Source: Saprospiraceae bacterium
Lineage (GTDB): Bacteria > Bacteroidota > Bacteroidia > Chitinophagales > Saprospiraceae
Length of the DNA stretch: 64,000 nucleotides
Assembly: GCA_019187365.1 (NCBI GenBank)
Contig: JABARE010000013.1
Location: forward strand, 1-64,000
Direction: 5' to 3'
Shown piece by piece: positions 24,478 through 33,469 of this stretch (position 1 is its first letter; each line of letters starts with the position of its first letter). The notes below the pieces were generated by a model that saw only the letters and a program-made list of their open reading frames with translations, did not search any database and was not told the DNA's origin. The translations under genes and the position numbers were made by a program.

Positions 24478-25260
24478 CTATGTGATCCCCCCAAAGGCGT
24501 CCCGGTCGCGCAGAAAGGGGAACTCATTTCGAAAGTTTTCGAGCTCCGGGTGGCTCAGGCAAATCGTTTGGAGGCCTTCCCGGGCAGCCATATGCAACAA
24601 AGGCCGGCCTTCAAAATCGTACACCGCTGAATCGCCCTGGTATTCCAAACCTTTGCCGTCGGTCCCGGTGCGATTGACTCCGGCAACGTAACATTGGTTT
24701 TCAATGGCCCGGGCAGGCAACAAGCCATTCCAGGCACGGGCACGTTTGGCCGGGAAATTGGCAACATAGACCATCAGATCTGCCGCTTCGACGTTTCGGG
24801 ACCACACCGGAAACCGGAGGTCATAACAAATGTACCAGGCGATGTTCCAGGACTTCCAGCTGCTTATGCAACGCCTGGTGCCCGCATCGAAGTGCTCATG
24901 TTCCCCGGCCAAGGTGAAACGATGCCGCTTGTCATAGGTATCTATGGCCGGGTTACCGGGTCTGACAAAAACCAGGCGATTGAAATACCGGCCTCCGTCG
25001 CAAATGATCAGGCTGCCGGCAATGGCCGCTCCAAACCGGTCAGCCATGGCTTGCATCCACGAAACCGTTGGGCCATCCATAGATTCTGCCAGTTTATCGG
25101 AGTGCATACTAAATCCCGTGGTAAACATTTCCGGAAGCAGGATGAGATCGGTTTGCTCAACCACTTCTTTGCACAGTAAAAGCTCGATGTTCCTTCGATT
25201 GGTCTCCGGAGATTCCCACACCAGGGAACATTGGCAGAGGGTAAGGTGCAGCGATTCCAT
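24478..25260 (-). CDS. Carbon-nitrogen hydrolase, omega-amidase (YafV/Nit2-like)
   Basis: 260 aa. The nitrilase catalytic triad is present: Glu44 in LLPEMF, Lys111 in YDKRHRF and Cys145 in YICYDLRFP. The KRHRFTLAGEHEHF segment is typical of the YafV/omega-amidase group, which hydrolyses alpha-keto amides such as alpha-ketoglutaramate and alpha-keto-gamma-methylthiobutyramide in metabolite repair and methionine salvage. Cytoplasmic. It lies 51 nt downstream of rplY in the same direction. Confidence 0.93.
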   Translation of the reverse strand: MESLHLTLCQCSLVWESPETNRRNIELLLCKEVVEQTDLILLPEMFTTGFSMHSDKLAESMDGPTVSWMQAMADRFGAAIAGSLIICDGGRYFNRLVFVRPGNPAIDTYDKRHRFTLAGEHEHFDAGTRRCISSWKSWNIAWYICYDLRFPVWSRNVEAADLMVYVANFPAKRARAWNGLLPARAIENQCYVAGVNRTGTDGKGLEYQGDSAVYDFEGRPLLHMAAREGLQTICLSHPELENFRNEFPFLRDRDAFGGIT

Positions 25261-25311
25261 TTCGCTGGAACGTGGGTCAGGGAATTCAACCTGCAGGAGC
25301 AGGATGAAAGA

Positions 25312-25905
25312 TTACTTTTTGACAGCTTCCTTGGCTTCTTCGGCCATTCCGCTCTTCAGTGCGCGGGGAATTTCCACGCCTACGACCGGAGTACTTCCCG
25401 GGTTGATGATCTCCACCCCACTCACGGGTTGGATATCCCTTACCCGGAGGGTCTGGCCCAGGTCGAGCTGGCTTACGTCGAGGTAGAGTTCCGGAATGAT
25501 GTTTTCGGAAGATGATCTCACCTTTACCGTGCGAATGCGCTGCACGAGCTTGCCACCGGACTTCACACCAACGGCAGCACCGGTAAGTACAACGGGTACG
25601 TCGACCTTCACCTTTTTGCCCTTTACCAGTTTCAGGAAATCGACATGGATCACCTGATCGGTTACCGGGTGGTTCTGTACCTCCTTGAGGATGCAGCGGT
25701 GTACGGTATCGTCCAGCTTGATTTCAGCCACCTTGAACTTTGGGGTATAGAGGAGGTTTCTGAGTTCTGCAGGGTCTGCGCAGAACGGCACATTGCCTTC
25801 ACTCGAATAGAGTACACAGGGTACTTTCCCTTCCCGGCGAAGCTGGCCGGAAGCGGTGGTTCCGGATGTTTTGCGACTTGTGGCGTTGATGACTACGGTC
25901 TCCAT
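25312..25905 (-). CDS. rplY: 50S ribosomal protein L25, long (CTC) form
   Basis: 197 aa: an N-terminal L25 domain that binds 5S rRNA (RREGKVPCVLY; HVDFLKL) and the C-terminal beta domain of the general stress protein CTC type, ending in an Ala/Lys-rich tail. The length is that of Bacteroidota bL25. It lies 62 nt downstream of prs with its own promoter-like element (TACCTTTG). The prs-rplY order is common in the phylum. Confidence 0.97.
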   Translation of the reverse strand: METVVINATSRKTSGTTASGQLRREGKVPCVLYSSEGNVPFCADPAELRNLLYTPKFKVAEIKLDDTVHRCILKEVQNHPVTDQVIHVDFLKLVKGKKVKVDVPVVLTGAAVGVKSGGKLVQRIRTVKVRSSSENIIPELYLDVSQLDLGQTLRVRDIQPVSGVEIINPGSTPVVGVEIPRALKSGMAEEAKEAVKK

Positions 25906-25941
25906 GAGCTAAAATTTTCGAAATCCCCCAAAAAGGGAGCG

Positions 25942-25949
25942 CAAAGGTA
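25942..25949 (-). promoter_or_regulatory. -7 element (TACCTTTG) of rplY
   Basis: TACCTTTG on the minus strand, 36 nt upstream of the rplY ATG and downstream of the prs stop. No clear -33 TTTG is seen at the right spacing. Confidence 0.45.
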
Positions 25950-25967
25950 GGAAAATCTGCCGAAAAA

Positions 25968-26900
25968 TTATTTATCTACGAAAAGGGCTTCGATGGACCG
26001 GTGCTCGTGGGTATTGCGGATGGCTTTGGCAAAAAGTTTGGCCGAGGTGAGGATTTTGATCTTGGGGCTGAAGCGCTTTGCCGGGATCGAGTCGGTGACG
26101 ATCATCTCCGATATCCGGCTCGATTCGATGGTTTCGAAGGCTTTGCCCGACAATACGGGATGGGTGCAGACGGCTCTGACGTCGAGGGCCCCCTTTTCGA
26201 CCAGGGCTTCCGTTGCTTTGCAAAGGGTTCCGGCCGTATCGACGATGTCGTCGATCAGGATGACCTCCCGGTCTTTGACGTCTCCGATAACGGTAATGCC
26301 TTCGACCTCGTTGGCACGTTTGCGGTATTTGTCGCAGATCACCAGGTCCTTACCAAAGTGTTTGGAGTACATTCTTGCCCTCTTTACACCACCGACATCG
26401 GCACATGCAAACACCGTGTTCTCCTTCATATAGGATTCGAGAAACGGCATGAAAATCGCCTCGCTTTTGAGGTGGTCGACTGGAATGTCGAAAAATCCCT
26501 GGATCTGGTCGGCGTGCAGGTCCATGGTCATGATCCTGTTGGCTCCTGCCGCCTGGAGCAGGTTGGCAACCAATTTTGCCGAGATGGGTACGCGCGGTTT
26601 GTCTTTGCGGTCCTGGCGTGCATAGCCAAAATATGGAATGACCGCCGTGATATAGCCTGCTGAAGCCCTCTTGGCGGCATCAATCATCAGCAACAGCTCA
26701 AACAGGTTTTCCGCTGGCGCGTAAGTCGACTGAATTAAAAATGCATACGTGCCGCGAACGGATTCGTTGATGACGGGTTGCATCTCTCCATCGCTGAATC
26801 GCTGCAAGACCAGGTCACCCAACGAGTAGCCGTAATGATCTGCGATCAGCTCCGCCAGCGCCCTGGAAGAGGTACCGGAAAATAATTTTACGTCCTGCAT
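25968..26900 (-). CDS. prs: Ribose-phosphate pyrophosphokinase
   Basis: 310 aa from the ATG at 26900; the frame extends upstream but the family begins at MQDVKLFSGTSS. The PRPP-binding loop is visible as the VILIDDIVDTAGT segment, and the ATP-site region as YFGYARQDRKD. It makes PRPP from ribose 5-phosphate and ATP for nucleotide, histidine and tryptophan synthesis. Length is typical. It is divergent from the SET-domain gene, and a TAGCTTTG element lies 17 nt upstream. Confidence 0.97.
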   Translation of the reverse strand: MQDVKLFSGTSSRALAELIADHYGYSLGDLVLQRFSDGEMQPVINESVRGTYAFLIQSTYAPAENLFELLLMIDAAKRASAGYITAVIPYFGYARQDRKDKPRVPISAKLVANLLQAAGANRIMTMDLHADQIQGFFDIPVDHLKSEAIFMPFLESYMKENTVFACADVGGVKRARMYSKHFGKDLVICDKYRKRANEVEGITVIGDVKDREVILIDDIVDTAGTLCKATEALVEKGALDVRAVCTHPVLSGKAFETIESSRISEMIVTDSIPAKRFSPKIKILTSAKLFAKAIRNTHEHRSIEALFVDK

Positions 26901-26917
26901 ACGCACCAAAACCTGTG

Positions 26918-26925
26918 CAAAGCTA
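26918..26925 (-). promoter_or_regulatory. -7 element (TAGCTTTG) of prs
   Basis: TAGCTTTG on the minus strand, 17 nt before the prs ATG, within the 57-nt divergent gap to the SET-domain gene. Confidence 0.5.
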
Positions 26926-26957
26926 ATAAATTTACCACCAATCCGTTTTTGCTGAGC

Positions 26958-27374
26958 ATGCAAAGCCTACCCGGTCTATACATCGCCAGTGTCCGCAACA
27001 AGGGCAGGGGCGTTTTTTGCGCAACCGACATACCAGCGGGAGCGCTTATCGAAATCTGTCCGGTGCTCATCATCCCGCAAGCTGAGGTGGGCATCATCCA
27101 CGAGACCGAACTTCACGATTACTATTTCCTGTGGGGAGATCGCGACGAACAGGCTGCTATAGCCCTAGGCTACGGATCGCTGTACAATCACTCTTACCGG
27201 CCAAACGCTGAGTATGTTTACGACCTCGAAAATGACTGTATTGAAGTGCATGCGTTGAAGTTCATTCCAGCCGGAAAAGAAATTACCTTTAATTACAACG
27301 GCGACCCCTCCTGTAAAGATGAACTTTGGTTTGACCGCAAAGGGGTCCGCATCCGCAGGCACGTTCTACGGTAG
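26958..27374 (+). CDS. SET-domain protein (putative lysine methyltransferase)
   Basis: 138 aa from ATG 26958. The SET hallmarks are GRGVFCATDIPAG at the N-terminus, YNHSYRPNAEY (the NHS cofactor motif) and the C-terminal EITFNYN. It is a minimal SET domain without the pre-SET cysteines, as in small bacterial homologues. The substrate is unknown; a protein-lysine methyltransferase role is inferred from the fold. It is divergent from prs and convergent with the CNNM gene (52 nt). Confidence 0.87.
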   Translation: MQSLPGLYIASVRNKGRGVFCATDIPAGALIEICPVLIIPQAEVGIIHETELHDYYFLWGDRDEQAAIALGYGSLYNHSYRPNAEYVYDLENDCIEVHALKFIPAGKEITFNYNGDPSCKDELWFDRKGVRIRRHVLR

Positions 27375-27426
27375 GCTACGGGGAGTACGCCATGATCATG
27401 CACAAGGCCCCGAAGTTATGGCTTAC

Positions 27427-28659
27427 TCAAATGAGAACGACGCGGATCGTTTCAATTTTTGTATCGCTTACGAGTTCCGGCACAAAACGAAATCCATCCT
27501 GCTCAATGGCAACACCCTGCTCGGGAATGGTTCCAAGGCTGGTAACCAGGTAGCCGGAAAGGGTATGGTATTCTCCCTCCGGGAGCGATATGCCGTATTT
27601 TTCTTCGAGGTAATTCAGCTCGAGCCTGCCGGAAAAAATGAATTCACCCTCTGCGATTTCCTGCTCTATAAATTCTTCCTTGTCGTGCTCGTCTTCGATT
27701 TCCCCAAAGATCTCTTCCAGTATGTCTTCCATGGTGATGATGCCCGAGGTACCGCCAAACTCGTCTACCACACAAGCAACAGAAAGATGCTGGAGGTTCA
27801 TGCGGAGCATCAGGTCGTAAATATTCATGGTCTCTGGCACGAATGGCAATTCCATCATTATGGAACGCACGTCCTGTGGATGCTTGAACATTTGCTGGTG
27901 ATGGATATAGCCCAGGACCTCGTCAATGTCACCATCTACCACGATGATGCGCGAAAGCTTGGACTCCGAAAATACGCGGACGACCTCTCCGATCGGATCG
28001 GCCACGTCGACATAGACCATTTCGGTTCGCGGAACCATACACTCGATTACGCGCGTTTGTTTCAGGGTCAGTGCATTCTTAAAAATGTTGGCATCAACCT
28101 CATTGCCATCGATGTTGATTGGCCCCTCGAGGTAATGCTCGAGGTCTACAGAAGAAAAGTCCGCACTCAAATTTGCTGTCGGCTGCCTTAGAAAGGTGCG
28201 TATGATCCACGCTGACAGATTGGTCAGCACTCGCGAAGGAATGTAGAGCAGCTTGTGCAGGATCAGCAGAGGGTATGCGAAAATCTGAAGTACCCGGTTG
28301 GCATAAAGTCTGAAAAATATCTTGGGAACAAACTCGCCAAATATCAGGATCACCACGCTGACCAGAAAAGTGTTTAGAAAAATCATAAGGCCAGCACCCA
28401 GCGGAAAAATCATGAGGCTGCCTTCAAAAAAACGGGTCAGCAACAAGGTAAGTACCACATTGGCTATGTTCGTTCCGACCAGCATCGTTGCAATGAACTG
28501 GTTGGGGTTGCGGTAAAAAGAGGAGAGGATGAGGCCACTTCCGCTTCCGCGGTTCTTTCTCACCTCAACTGCAAATTTATTGGCGGAGATAAAAGCTATT
28601 TCCGCTCCTGAAAACAGGGCAGACAACAACAGAAAAAAAAGGATCACTACGCCATCCAT
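27427..28659 (-). CDS. CNNM/CorC-HlyC family membrane protein with CBS pair
   Basis: 410 aa. An N-terminal CNNM transmembrane domain (about residues 1-190: FFLLLSALFSGAEIAFIS, then FIATMLVGTNIANVV and LVSVVILIFGEFVPK) is followed by two CBS domains (ECMVPRTEMVYV; LSVACVVDEFGGTSGIITMEDILEEIFGEI) and a C-terminal CorC_HlyC domain. Members include magnesium exporters and, in gliding Bacteroidota, GldE-like proteins. Which it is cannot be settled here. lptC lies 97 nt upstream. A TAACTTTG element sits 7 nt before the ATG. Confidence 0.93.
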   Translation of the reverse strand: MDGVVILFFLLLSALFSGAEIAFISANKFAVEVRKNRGSGSGLILSSFYRNPNQFIATMLVGTNIANVVLTLLLTRFFEGSLMIFPLGAGLMIFLNTFLVSVVILIFGEFVPKIFFRLYANRVLQIFAYPLLILHKLLYIPSRVLTNLSAWIIRTFLRQPTANLSADFSSVDLEHYLEGPINIDGNEVDANIFKNALTLKQTRVIECMVPRTEMVYVDVADPIGEVVRVFSESKLSRIIVVDGDIDEVLGYIHHQQMFKHPQDVRSIMMELPFVPETMNIYDLMLRMNLQHLSVACVVDEFGGTSGIITMEDILEEIFGEIEDEHDKEEFIEQEIAEGEFIFSGRLELNYLEEKYGISLPEGEYHTLSGYLVTSLGTIPEQGVAIEQDGFRFVPELVSDTKIETIRVVLI

Positions 28660-28666
28660 GTGCGGG

Positions 28667-28674
28667 CAAAGTTA
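28667..28674 (-). promoter_or_regulatory. -7 element (TAACTTTG) of the CNNM gene
   Basis: TAACTTTG on the minus strand ends 7 nt before the ATG, which would place the transcription start at or beside the start codon (leaderless). No clear -33 element is seen. Confidence 0.45.
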
Positions 28675-28756
28675 CGTCAATTTCATCGGTGAGGGCAGAT
28701 GGCCAGGATCGGAGGGACCGGCAGCATTCCCGACATCCAGGAAGCCATGCCCAGCC

Positions 28757-29326
28757 TTATTGACCTTCCCGAAAGAGTTTTTCGGACGGAATGATGGCGT
28801 CTATGGATCGTATGGTGCCTTTCCGGAAATTCTGGTCGGTTTCGAAGCCGTAGCCCTGGAGCACTTCATCCTTTCGCAGGATGCGGACAAATTTATCTGT
28901 GTACAGTGTGCCATTGCGCTCGTCCCAAACCAGCTCTGCGGTGATGAGTACCGCTTCGTCTGCATCTGAAAAACGCACGCTGTCTTTCATGTACGTCTTT
29001 CCTTCTGTGTGGATGCGCAGGGCATACTTCGACGACAGGGTGTTGCGCAGGGTTCCCGACTTATCATAAAACCTTGCAAAAAAACCTTTGGTGAATTCCT
29101 CTTTTGAATCCCCGGGTTCTGCGTGTCTGATCATTTCCGGGGCCATTATCCTGACTTGAAGTGCTGCCGAATCGCTGTATCGAATGTCAACCTGCTCAAA
29201 GCGCTCGCGGTTATTCAGCGCGGCGGCCTCCAGATCCGACAATTCAGGCTTTTCTACTGAGCAGGACCCGGCCATCAATGCACACACAACAAGGGGAATT
29301 GACGGAAACCTCACAGCGGTGTTCAT
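28757..29326 (-). CDS. lptC: LPS export protein LptC, lipoprotein form
   Basis: 189 aa with a signal and lipobox-like GSC (Cys22). The mature part has the repeated beta pattern of LptC/OstA domains (VDIRYSDSAALQVRIMAPEMIRH; GTLRNTLSSKYALRIH; AVLITAELVWDERNGTLYTDKFVRI). LptC links the inner-membrane LptBFG transporter to the periplasmic LPS bridge. Bacteroidota forms often carry a lipid anchor and lie beside a CNNM gene, as here. Its start overlaps the stop of the upstream T9SS gene as ATGA. Confidence 0.88.
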   Translation of the reverse strand: MNTAVRFPSIPLVVCALMAGSCSVEKPELSDLEAAALNNRERFEQVDIRYSDSAALQVRIMAPEMIRHAEPGDSKEEFTKGFFARFYDKSGTLRNTLSSKYALRIHTEGKTYMKDSVRFSDADEAVLITAELVWDERNGTLYTDKFVRILRKDEVLQGYGFETDQNFRKGTIRSIDAIIPSEKLFREGQ

Positions 29327-31416
29327 CTCAGCAGGGTAAGGTCTCCACTAACGGTTTTCACAAATCCGTCGAGAAACCTGCCTTTGATCTGGAAGACGTA
29401 AACTCCCGGCAGGCAGTATGACCCGTCTGCCCTGCCATCCCAGCCTTTGGTAGCATCGCGGGGAGCAAGGTCCTGCCCCTGATAAAGCACGTTGCCCCAC
29501 CGATCGAAGATCAGCATTTCGTCTATGTTCGAAAGTGATTTGCTGCCGCCTGCGTAGAAAACGTCGTTGATGTTATCGCCGTTGGGGCTAAAGACATTTG
29601 GAGGATAGATCTGGTAATCCTTTCTCACGCGGACATAAAAACTATCGACGCCCTCGCACCCGTTTGCATCTGTCGCCTTCACGGCAAAATAACCGTCGTT
29701 GAACGGCACAGCGCGTGTGTTCTGGCAAGTCGTGCATTCGATGCTGTCTCCACGGTACCAGTTGTATTGATAAATCCCAGCCGGAACGGCTGAAGCATTC
29801 AACGAGATCTCATCGCCGAGTTCAATTTCGATGTCAGCACCTGCATTTGGCACGATGCGCTCTGGTTCGAGGATGAAGACTTCAAGAGAATCCATGCATC
29901 CTTTGCGATCCTGAATGTACACGACATGCCTGCCAGGCAGCAGATTGGTAAAGCGGTTGGTGGGACTGAATTCCTGGCCGTCGAGCCGGTATAGGTAATA
30001 GTTGGTTACCACCCCACCGATGTCTTCCTCATAAGGTGAACCCAGTAAACCATTTACGGCGATCATCCCATCGTTTGATCCGGCACAGCGAAGATTCCTG
30101 ATGCTGTCCAGCTGAATGCTCAAGGTGGGAAGGTCTTCGCAGCAGGGTTCAGCGACCAGTCGCCGAATGTCCGTTAGTTTGCAACCGGTGCTCGTTTCGA
30201 CCGTCAGGGTTATGTACTTTTCGCCGACCGAATTGTACCGCACCGAATGCGGACCTTTGCCGTTGGCCGTTTGAGGAATGGCATCCGTACCGAAATTCCA
30301 GGTCCATCGCAATATGGTCCCCTGGCTGATGGTCGAGGAGTCGATCACCAGGAAATCGGTTTCACAACGCAATCCCGTAGGCGGTTCGATGCCGAATTTC
30401 GCATCAGGACCCAGGAATTCGCCCGTTCCTCCCCACTCAATGGAGAAACCCGTACCGGTATTGGTAAAGTTGTTGATGATCAGGGTGTAGGCTTTTCCGG
30501 CCTCCATATCGATGAACTTGCAATACCCATTTTCCCCGCTGTTGCAGTTCAGGTCTTCCACCGTGTCGGTATCCGTAAAATTCAATCCCGTTGGACCCGC
30601 GCAGGGGGGCGCCGTAGCATTGCAACGCAAAACCTGCTTGCCTGCACAATTGTGTATGCCACCGGGTAGCTCGTAAAGAGCGTAATCGATGTCGTCGGAG
30701 GGATTGATTGGCAAGATGGTGAACACCAGCGTTCCATCGTTGGCGGCAACCCACGAATACCACACCGACGACGATTCGGAATTGGTGATCGAATTGTCGC
30801 CCAGGCAACTGTCGTTTGCCTCATCCGGGAATAAACCGCTGCCGGTAAGGTTCTGCACGACAAAGGGCGATTTATCGCAGAGCACCGTAGACCTGGGACA
30901 GTCCTGCTCTGCTTTGGCAGGCGGGTTGAAATTGTTAATGCACAACTGGAAAGTGCCCATGGCGTTGTTCAGCCCATCGACCCTGATAAAGTATTCTGCA
31001 CCGACAACCAGGCCTCCCTGATAAATGTTCACGATGCCGTTGGCCCCGACATCTGCCCCGCACTTGAGTTCCGATATTGTGCCGCCGCAGACACCCCGGT
31101 AGAGTGCTACCATTGGGCGGGCGAGCGTTCCTCCCGGAATGCCTCCCCGGTTATTCGTTCCCACGACCGTAATGCTCACATCGGTAAAAAAGGCCCGAAA
31201 CCGGAACCAGACATCGGCATTTGAACCCGTCCAGCAGGTTGCAGAACCATAGCCCGACGGACTTCCCCCTACGTTGGTAAACTCCCCAACCTGGCTGCAA
31301 TACTTGGTTACATCGCCGATGATGACCGGGTTGTTGCACATATCATTGGAGGGTTGGGCAAACGCCATCTGCGCCAGACAGCACGACGCAAGCACCAAAA
31401 TGAAATACCTCTTCAT
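29323..31416 (-). CDS. T9SS type B cargo protein with PKD domain and gliding-motility C-terminal domain
   Basis: 697 aa with a signal peptide (residues 1-20, cleavage after FAQ). Cysteine-rich beta domains occupy about residues 25-320, a PKD-like domain follows (ILRWTWNFGTDAIPQTANGKG to GEKYITLTVETSTGC), then SprB-like short repeats. The type B sorting domain begins at IYPPNVFSPNGDNINDVF and includes MLIFDRWGNVLY and GVYVFQIKG. Type B proteins are exported by T9SS and attached or released at the surface, and many are adhesins. It is translationally coupled to lptC downstream through ATGA. No catalytic motif was seen, so an adhesive or structural role is inferred. Confidence 0.9.
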   Translation of the reverse strand: MKRYFILVLASCCLAQMAFAQPSNDMCNNPVIIGDVTKYCSQVGEFTNVGGSPSGYGSATCWTGSNADVWFRFRAFFTDVSITVVGTNNRGGIPGGTLARPMVALYRGVCGGTISELKCGADVGANGIVNIYQGGLVVGAEYFIRVDGLNNAMGTFQLCINNFNPPAKAEQDCPRSTVLCDKSPFVVQNLTGSGLFPDEANDSCLGDNSITNSESSSVWYSWVAANDGTLVFTILPINPSDDIDYALYELPGGIHNCAGKQVLRCNATAPPCAGPTGLNFTDTDTVEDLNCNSGENGYCKFIDMEAGKAYTLIINNFTNTGTGFSIEWGGTGEFLGPDAKFGIEPPTGLRCETDFLVIDSSTISQGTILRWTWNFGTDAIPQTANGKGPHSVRYNSVGEKYITLTVETSTGCKLTDIRRLVAEPCCEDLPTLSIQLDSIRNLRCAGSNDGMIAVNGLLGSPYEEDIGGVVTNYYLYRLDGQEFSPTNRFTNLLPGRHVVYIQDRKGCMDSLEVFILEPERIVPNAGADIEIELGDEISLNASAVPAGIYQYNWYRGDSIECTTCQNTRAVPFNDGYFAVKATDANGCEGVDSFYVRVRKDYQIYPPNVFSPNGDNINDVFYAGGSKSLSNIDEMLIFDRWGNVLYQGQDLAPRDATKGWDGRADGSYCLPGVYVFQIKGRFLDGFVKTVSGDLTLLR

Positions 31417-31568
31417 GAAAATACTTTAGACCTAAACGCTTTTTTGCGGGGTTTAGACACCCCGGCAACGAAATTTCGTGTGGCAGCCACAAAAGCCCCG
31501 CAAAATTACCAAATTTGTTCAGGGCAGCCAATTCATCACTGCAGCCTAAGGGAAAGTGGAAGATGGCT

Positions 31569-31576
31569 TACTTTTG
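31569..31576 (+). promoter_or_regulatory. -7 element (TACTTTTG) of pssA-purS-rsmI
   Basis: TACTTTTG lies 17 nt before the pssA ATG. No TTTG is found at the expected -33 distance, so it is a half-supported promoter. Confidence 0.45.
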
Positions 31577-31593
31577 TACTGGATACCGCTTTC

Positions 31594-32295
31594 ATGTTTA
31601 CCATTCCCAATTTATTCACTTCCTGTAACCTGCTCTTCGGATGTTGCGCCCTGGTCAGCCTCCAGAAAGGAAATGCGGAGTGGTGCATCTATTTTCTGGT
31701 ACTGGCAGCATTTGCCGATCTGCTCGACGGATTTGTCGCCCGCAAAATGAACAAGAATAGCGCCCTTGGTGTTCAGCTCGACTCCCTTTCCGATGTAGTC
31801 AGCTTCGGACTGGTTCCGGGCATGATCGCGTTTGGCATCCTCGAAAGCGCCCATCCCGCCATGAGCTGGATTCCATTCTTTGCTTTTTCCCTAACCATCA
31901 TGGCCGCATTCCGCCTCGCCCGGTTTAACGTCCATGCCGGAGAATCCCTGCCCTATTTCACCGGATTGCCGGTTCCGGCCTGCGGACTTTTCTTCGCAGG
32001 CATGCTGGGGATGCAGGGCAAATTCCCCGCAGCAGAAAGCGTTCTGTTTCACCCATTCTTTTTTCTGGGCTGCGTCCTGCTGATGTCTGTGCTCATGGTG
32101 AGCCGATTAAAAATCATCAAATACCACTTTCGCAAAAGCTGGATGCGACAATACGGTTACATACCGTTGATTGGGGCCGGCAGCTTGGTTTTTGCACCCT
32201 GTATTGGTGCCGGCGCCCTGAGCCTGGGCGTGTTGCTGCACGTGATCCTTAGCCTGCTCCTACCCGATCATCACTTCAAACGCCAACACACATGA
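31594..32295 (+). CDS. pssA: CDP-diacylglycerol--serine O-phosphatidyltransferase
   Basis: 233 aa from ATG 31594; the frame is open upstream but only this start begins with the family's IPNLFTSCNLL. The CDP-alcohol phosphotransferase motif is complete: Asp42, Asp45-Gly46, Ala49-Arg50, Gly59, Asp63 and Asp67. Six or more hydrophobic helices follow. It makes phosphatidylserine, the precursor of phosphatidylethanolamine, at the inner membrane. Its stop overlaps the purS start by four nucleotides, and purS overlaps rsmI in the same way. Confidence 0.95.
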   Translation: MFTIPNLFTSCNLLFGCCALVSLQKGNAEWCIYFLVLAAFADLLDGFVARKMNKNSALGVQLDSLSDVVSFGLVPGMIAFGILESAHPAMSWIPFFAFSLTIMAAFRLARFNVHAGESLPYFTGLPVPACGLFFAGMLGMQGKFPAAESVLFHPFFFLGCVLLMSVLMVSRLKIIKYHFRKSWMRQYGYIPLIGAGSLVFAPCIGAGALSLGVLLHVILSLLLPDHHFKRQHT

Positions 32296-32552
32296 AAACA
32301 TTTAAAGTCCATATCGACATCATGCCACACCGGGAATTGCTCGACCCACAGGGCAAAGCCGTGGCCAATAACCTGCACTACCTCGACATCCATGGCGTCA
32401 GCGACGTGCGCATTGGCAAACACATCGAAATGTTGGTGGAAGCCGCCGATGAGCAAGCCGCAAACCACATCGTCGAAGACAGTTGCTCCAAATTGTTGGC
32501 CAACCCAATCACGGAACAGTGCCGCTTTGTGCTCTCCGAAATGAACTCATGA
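32292..32552 (+). CDS. purS: Phosphoribosylformylglycinamidine synthase subunit PurS
   Basis: 86 aa, the whole length of a PurS subunit. FKVHIDIMPHRELLDPQGKA and the central VSDVRIGKHIEM are typical. PurS bridges PurL and PurQ in the fourth step of purine synthesis. purL and purQ are not adjacent, which is unusual for the split enzyme. It overlaps pssA and rsmI by four nucleotides on either side, so its expression is tied to those genes. Confidence 0.92.
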   Translation: MKTFKVHIDIMPHRELLDPQGKAVANNLHYLDIHGVSDVRIGKHIEMLVEAADEQAANHIVEDSCSKLLANPITEQCRFVLSEMNS

Positions 32553-33274
32553 GTCGCCATTCGGGAAAGGTTGATCCGCCCGCATCCCAGGAACCGTGCC
32601 TCTACCTGGTGCCGACCCCCATCGGCAACCTTTCTGATATGACGCCCAGAGCCCTTGGGATTCTTTCGTCGGTCGATTTTATCCTTGCCGAGGATACCCG
32701 CGTCAGCAATAAATTGCTGATGCACTTCCGGATTGACAACAACCTCCGGAGTTTCCATAGCCAAAACGAGCACAAAACCTGGCCCCTCATCGTCGACCAA
32801 CTCCGGCAAGGCAAACGCATTGCACTGGTTACAGACGCAGGTACGCCCGGAATTTCTGACCCGGCCTATTTGCTGGTAAGGGCCTGTCGCGAAGCAGAAA
32901 TCCCCGTGGTGGCACTGCCGGGGGCAACCGCCTTTGTACCCGCGCTGGTCGCCTCGGGCCTGCCCTGCGACAAATTTTTCTTCAATGGATTCCTCCCGCA
33001 CCGCAAAGGCAGAAAAAGCCAGATCGATTGGCTGGCACACCTGCCTTCAACGGTCGTCCTCTACGAATCGCCCCATCGCATAAAACGCTGTGCTTCGGAG
33101 CTGCTCGAATCCTTTGGAAAAGACCGAAACGCGTGTTTTGCCAAAGAGATCTCCAAGTTGCACGAAACGTATTTTACAGGTCCTCTCGGCGACATCGTGG
33201 AAGCCCTGCAAACCGCTAATCTATCAGGTGAATGGGTGATCGTGCTTGCTGGAAATCCGGAATCGACTTACTAA
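32549..33274 (+). CDS. rsmI: 16S rRNA (cytidine(1402)-2'-O)-methyltransferase
   Basis: 241 aa from ATG 32549. The family signature is clear: LYLVPTPIGNLSDMTPRAL at the start, AEDTRVSNKLL, ALVTDAGTPGISDP and PGATAFVPALVASGLP. It adds a 2'-O-methyl group to C1402 of 16S rRNA in the ribosomal P site. This is the canonical copy; the gene at 6710-7417 is a divergent paralogue. It ends the pssA-purS-rsmI unit. Confidence 0.95.
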   Translation: MSRHSGKVDPPASQEPCLYLVPTPIGNLSDMTPRALGILSSVDFILAEDTRVSNKLLMHFRIDNNLRSFHSQNEHKTWPLIVDQLRQGKRIALVTDAGTPGISDPAYLLVRACREAEIPVVALPGATAFVPALVASGLPCDKFFFNGFLPHRKGRKSQIDWLAHLPSTVVLYESPHRIKRCASELLESFGKDRNACFAKEISKLHETYFTGPLGDIVEALQTANLSGEWVIVLAGNPESTY

Positions 33275-33452
33275 GAATGTACTGAAATTCGCCGGCCTTC
33301 CGCCAAAACCATCCCTCCCTGTTAACCGGGCACTCGTTGTCAGGAACATGCGGGGTTGACCTCAATACAGCCTGGCATAGTTGCCCATCCTGCTCTTGCA
33401 GATCTACGACCGTTTCATTTTAGTGCCAAAACGGAATTGTTGCGATAGCCCT

Positions 33453-33460
33453 TACATTTG
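33453..33460 (+). promoter_or_regulatory. -7 element (TACATTTG) of the MBOAT gene
   Basis: TACATTTG ends 9 nt before the ATG at 33470, placing the predicted transcription start within about two nucleotides of the start codon. No good -33 TTTG is present. Confidence 0.45.
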
Positions 33461-33469
33461 TTTGCCCCT

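Noticed and set aside
27319..28191. A 290-codon plus-strand frame opposite the CNNM gene
   Set aside because: Antisense to two intact CBS domains and overlapping the SET gene end; no recognisable features.
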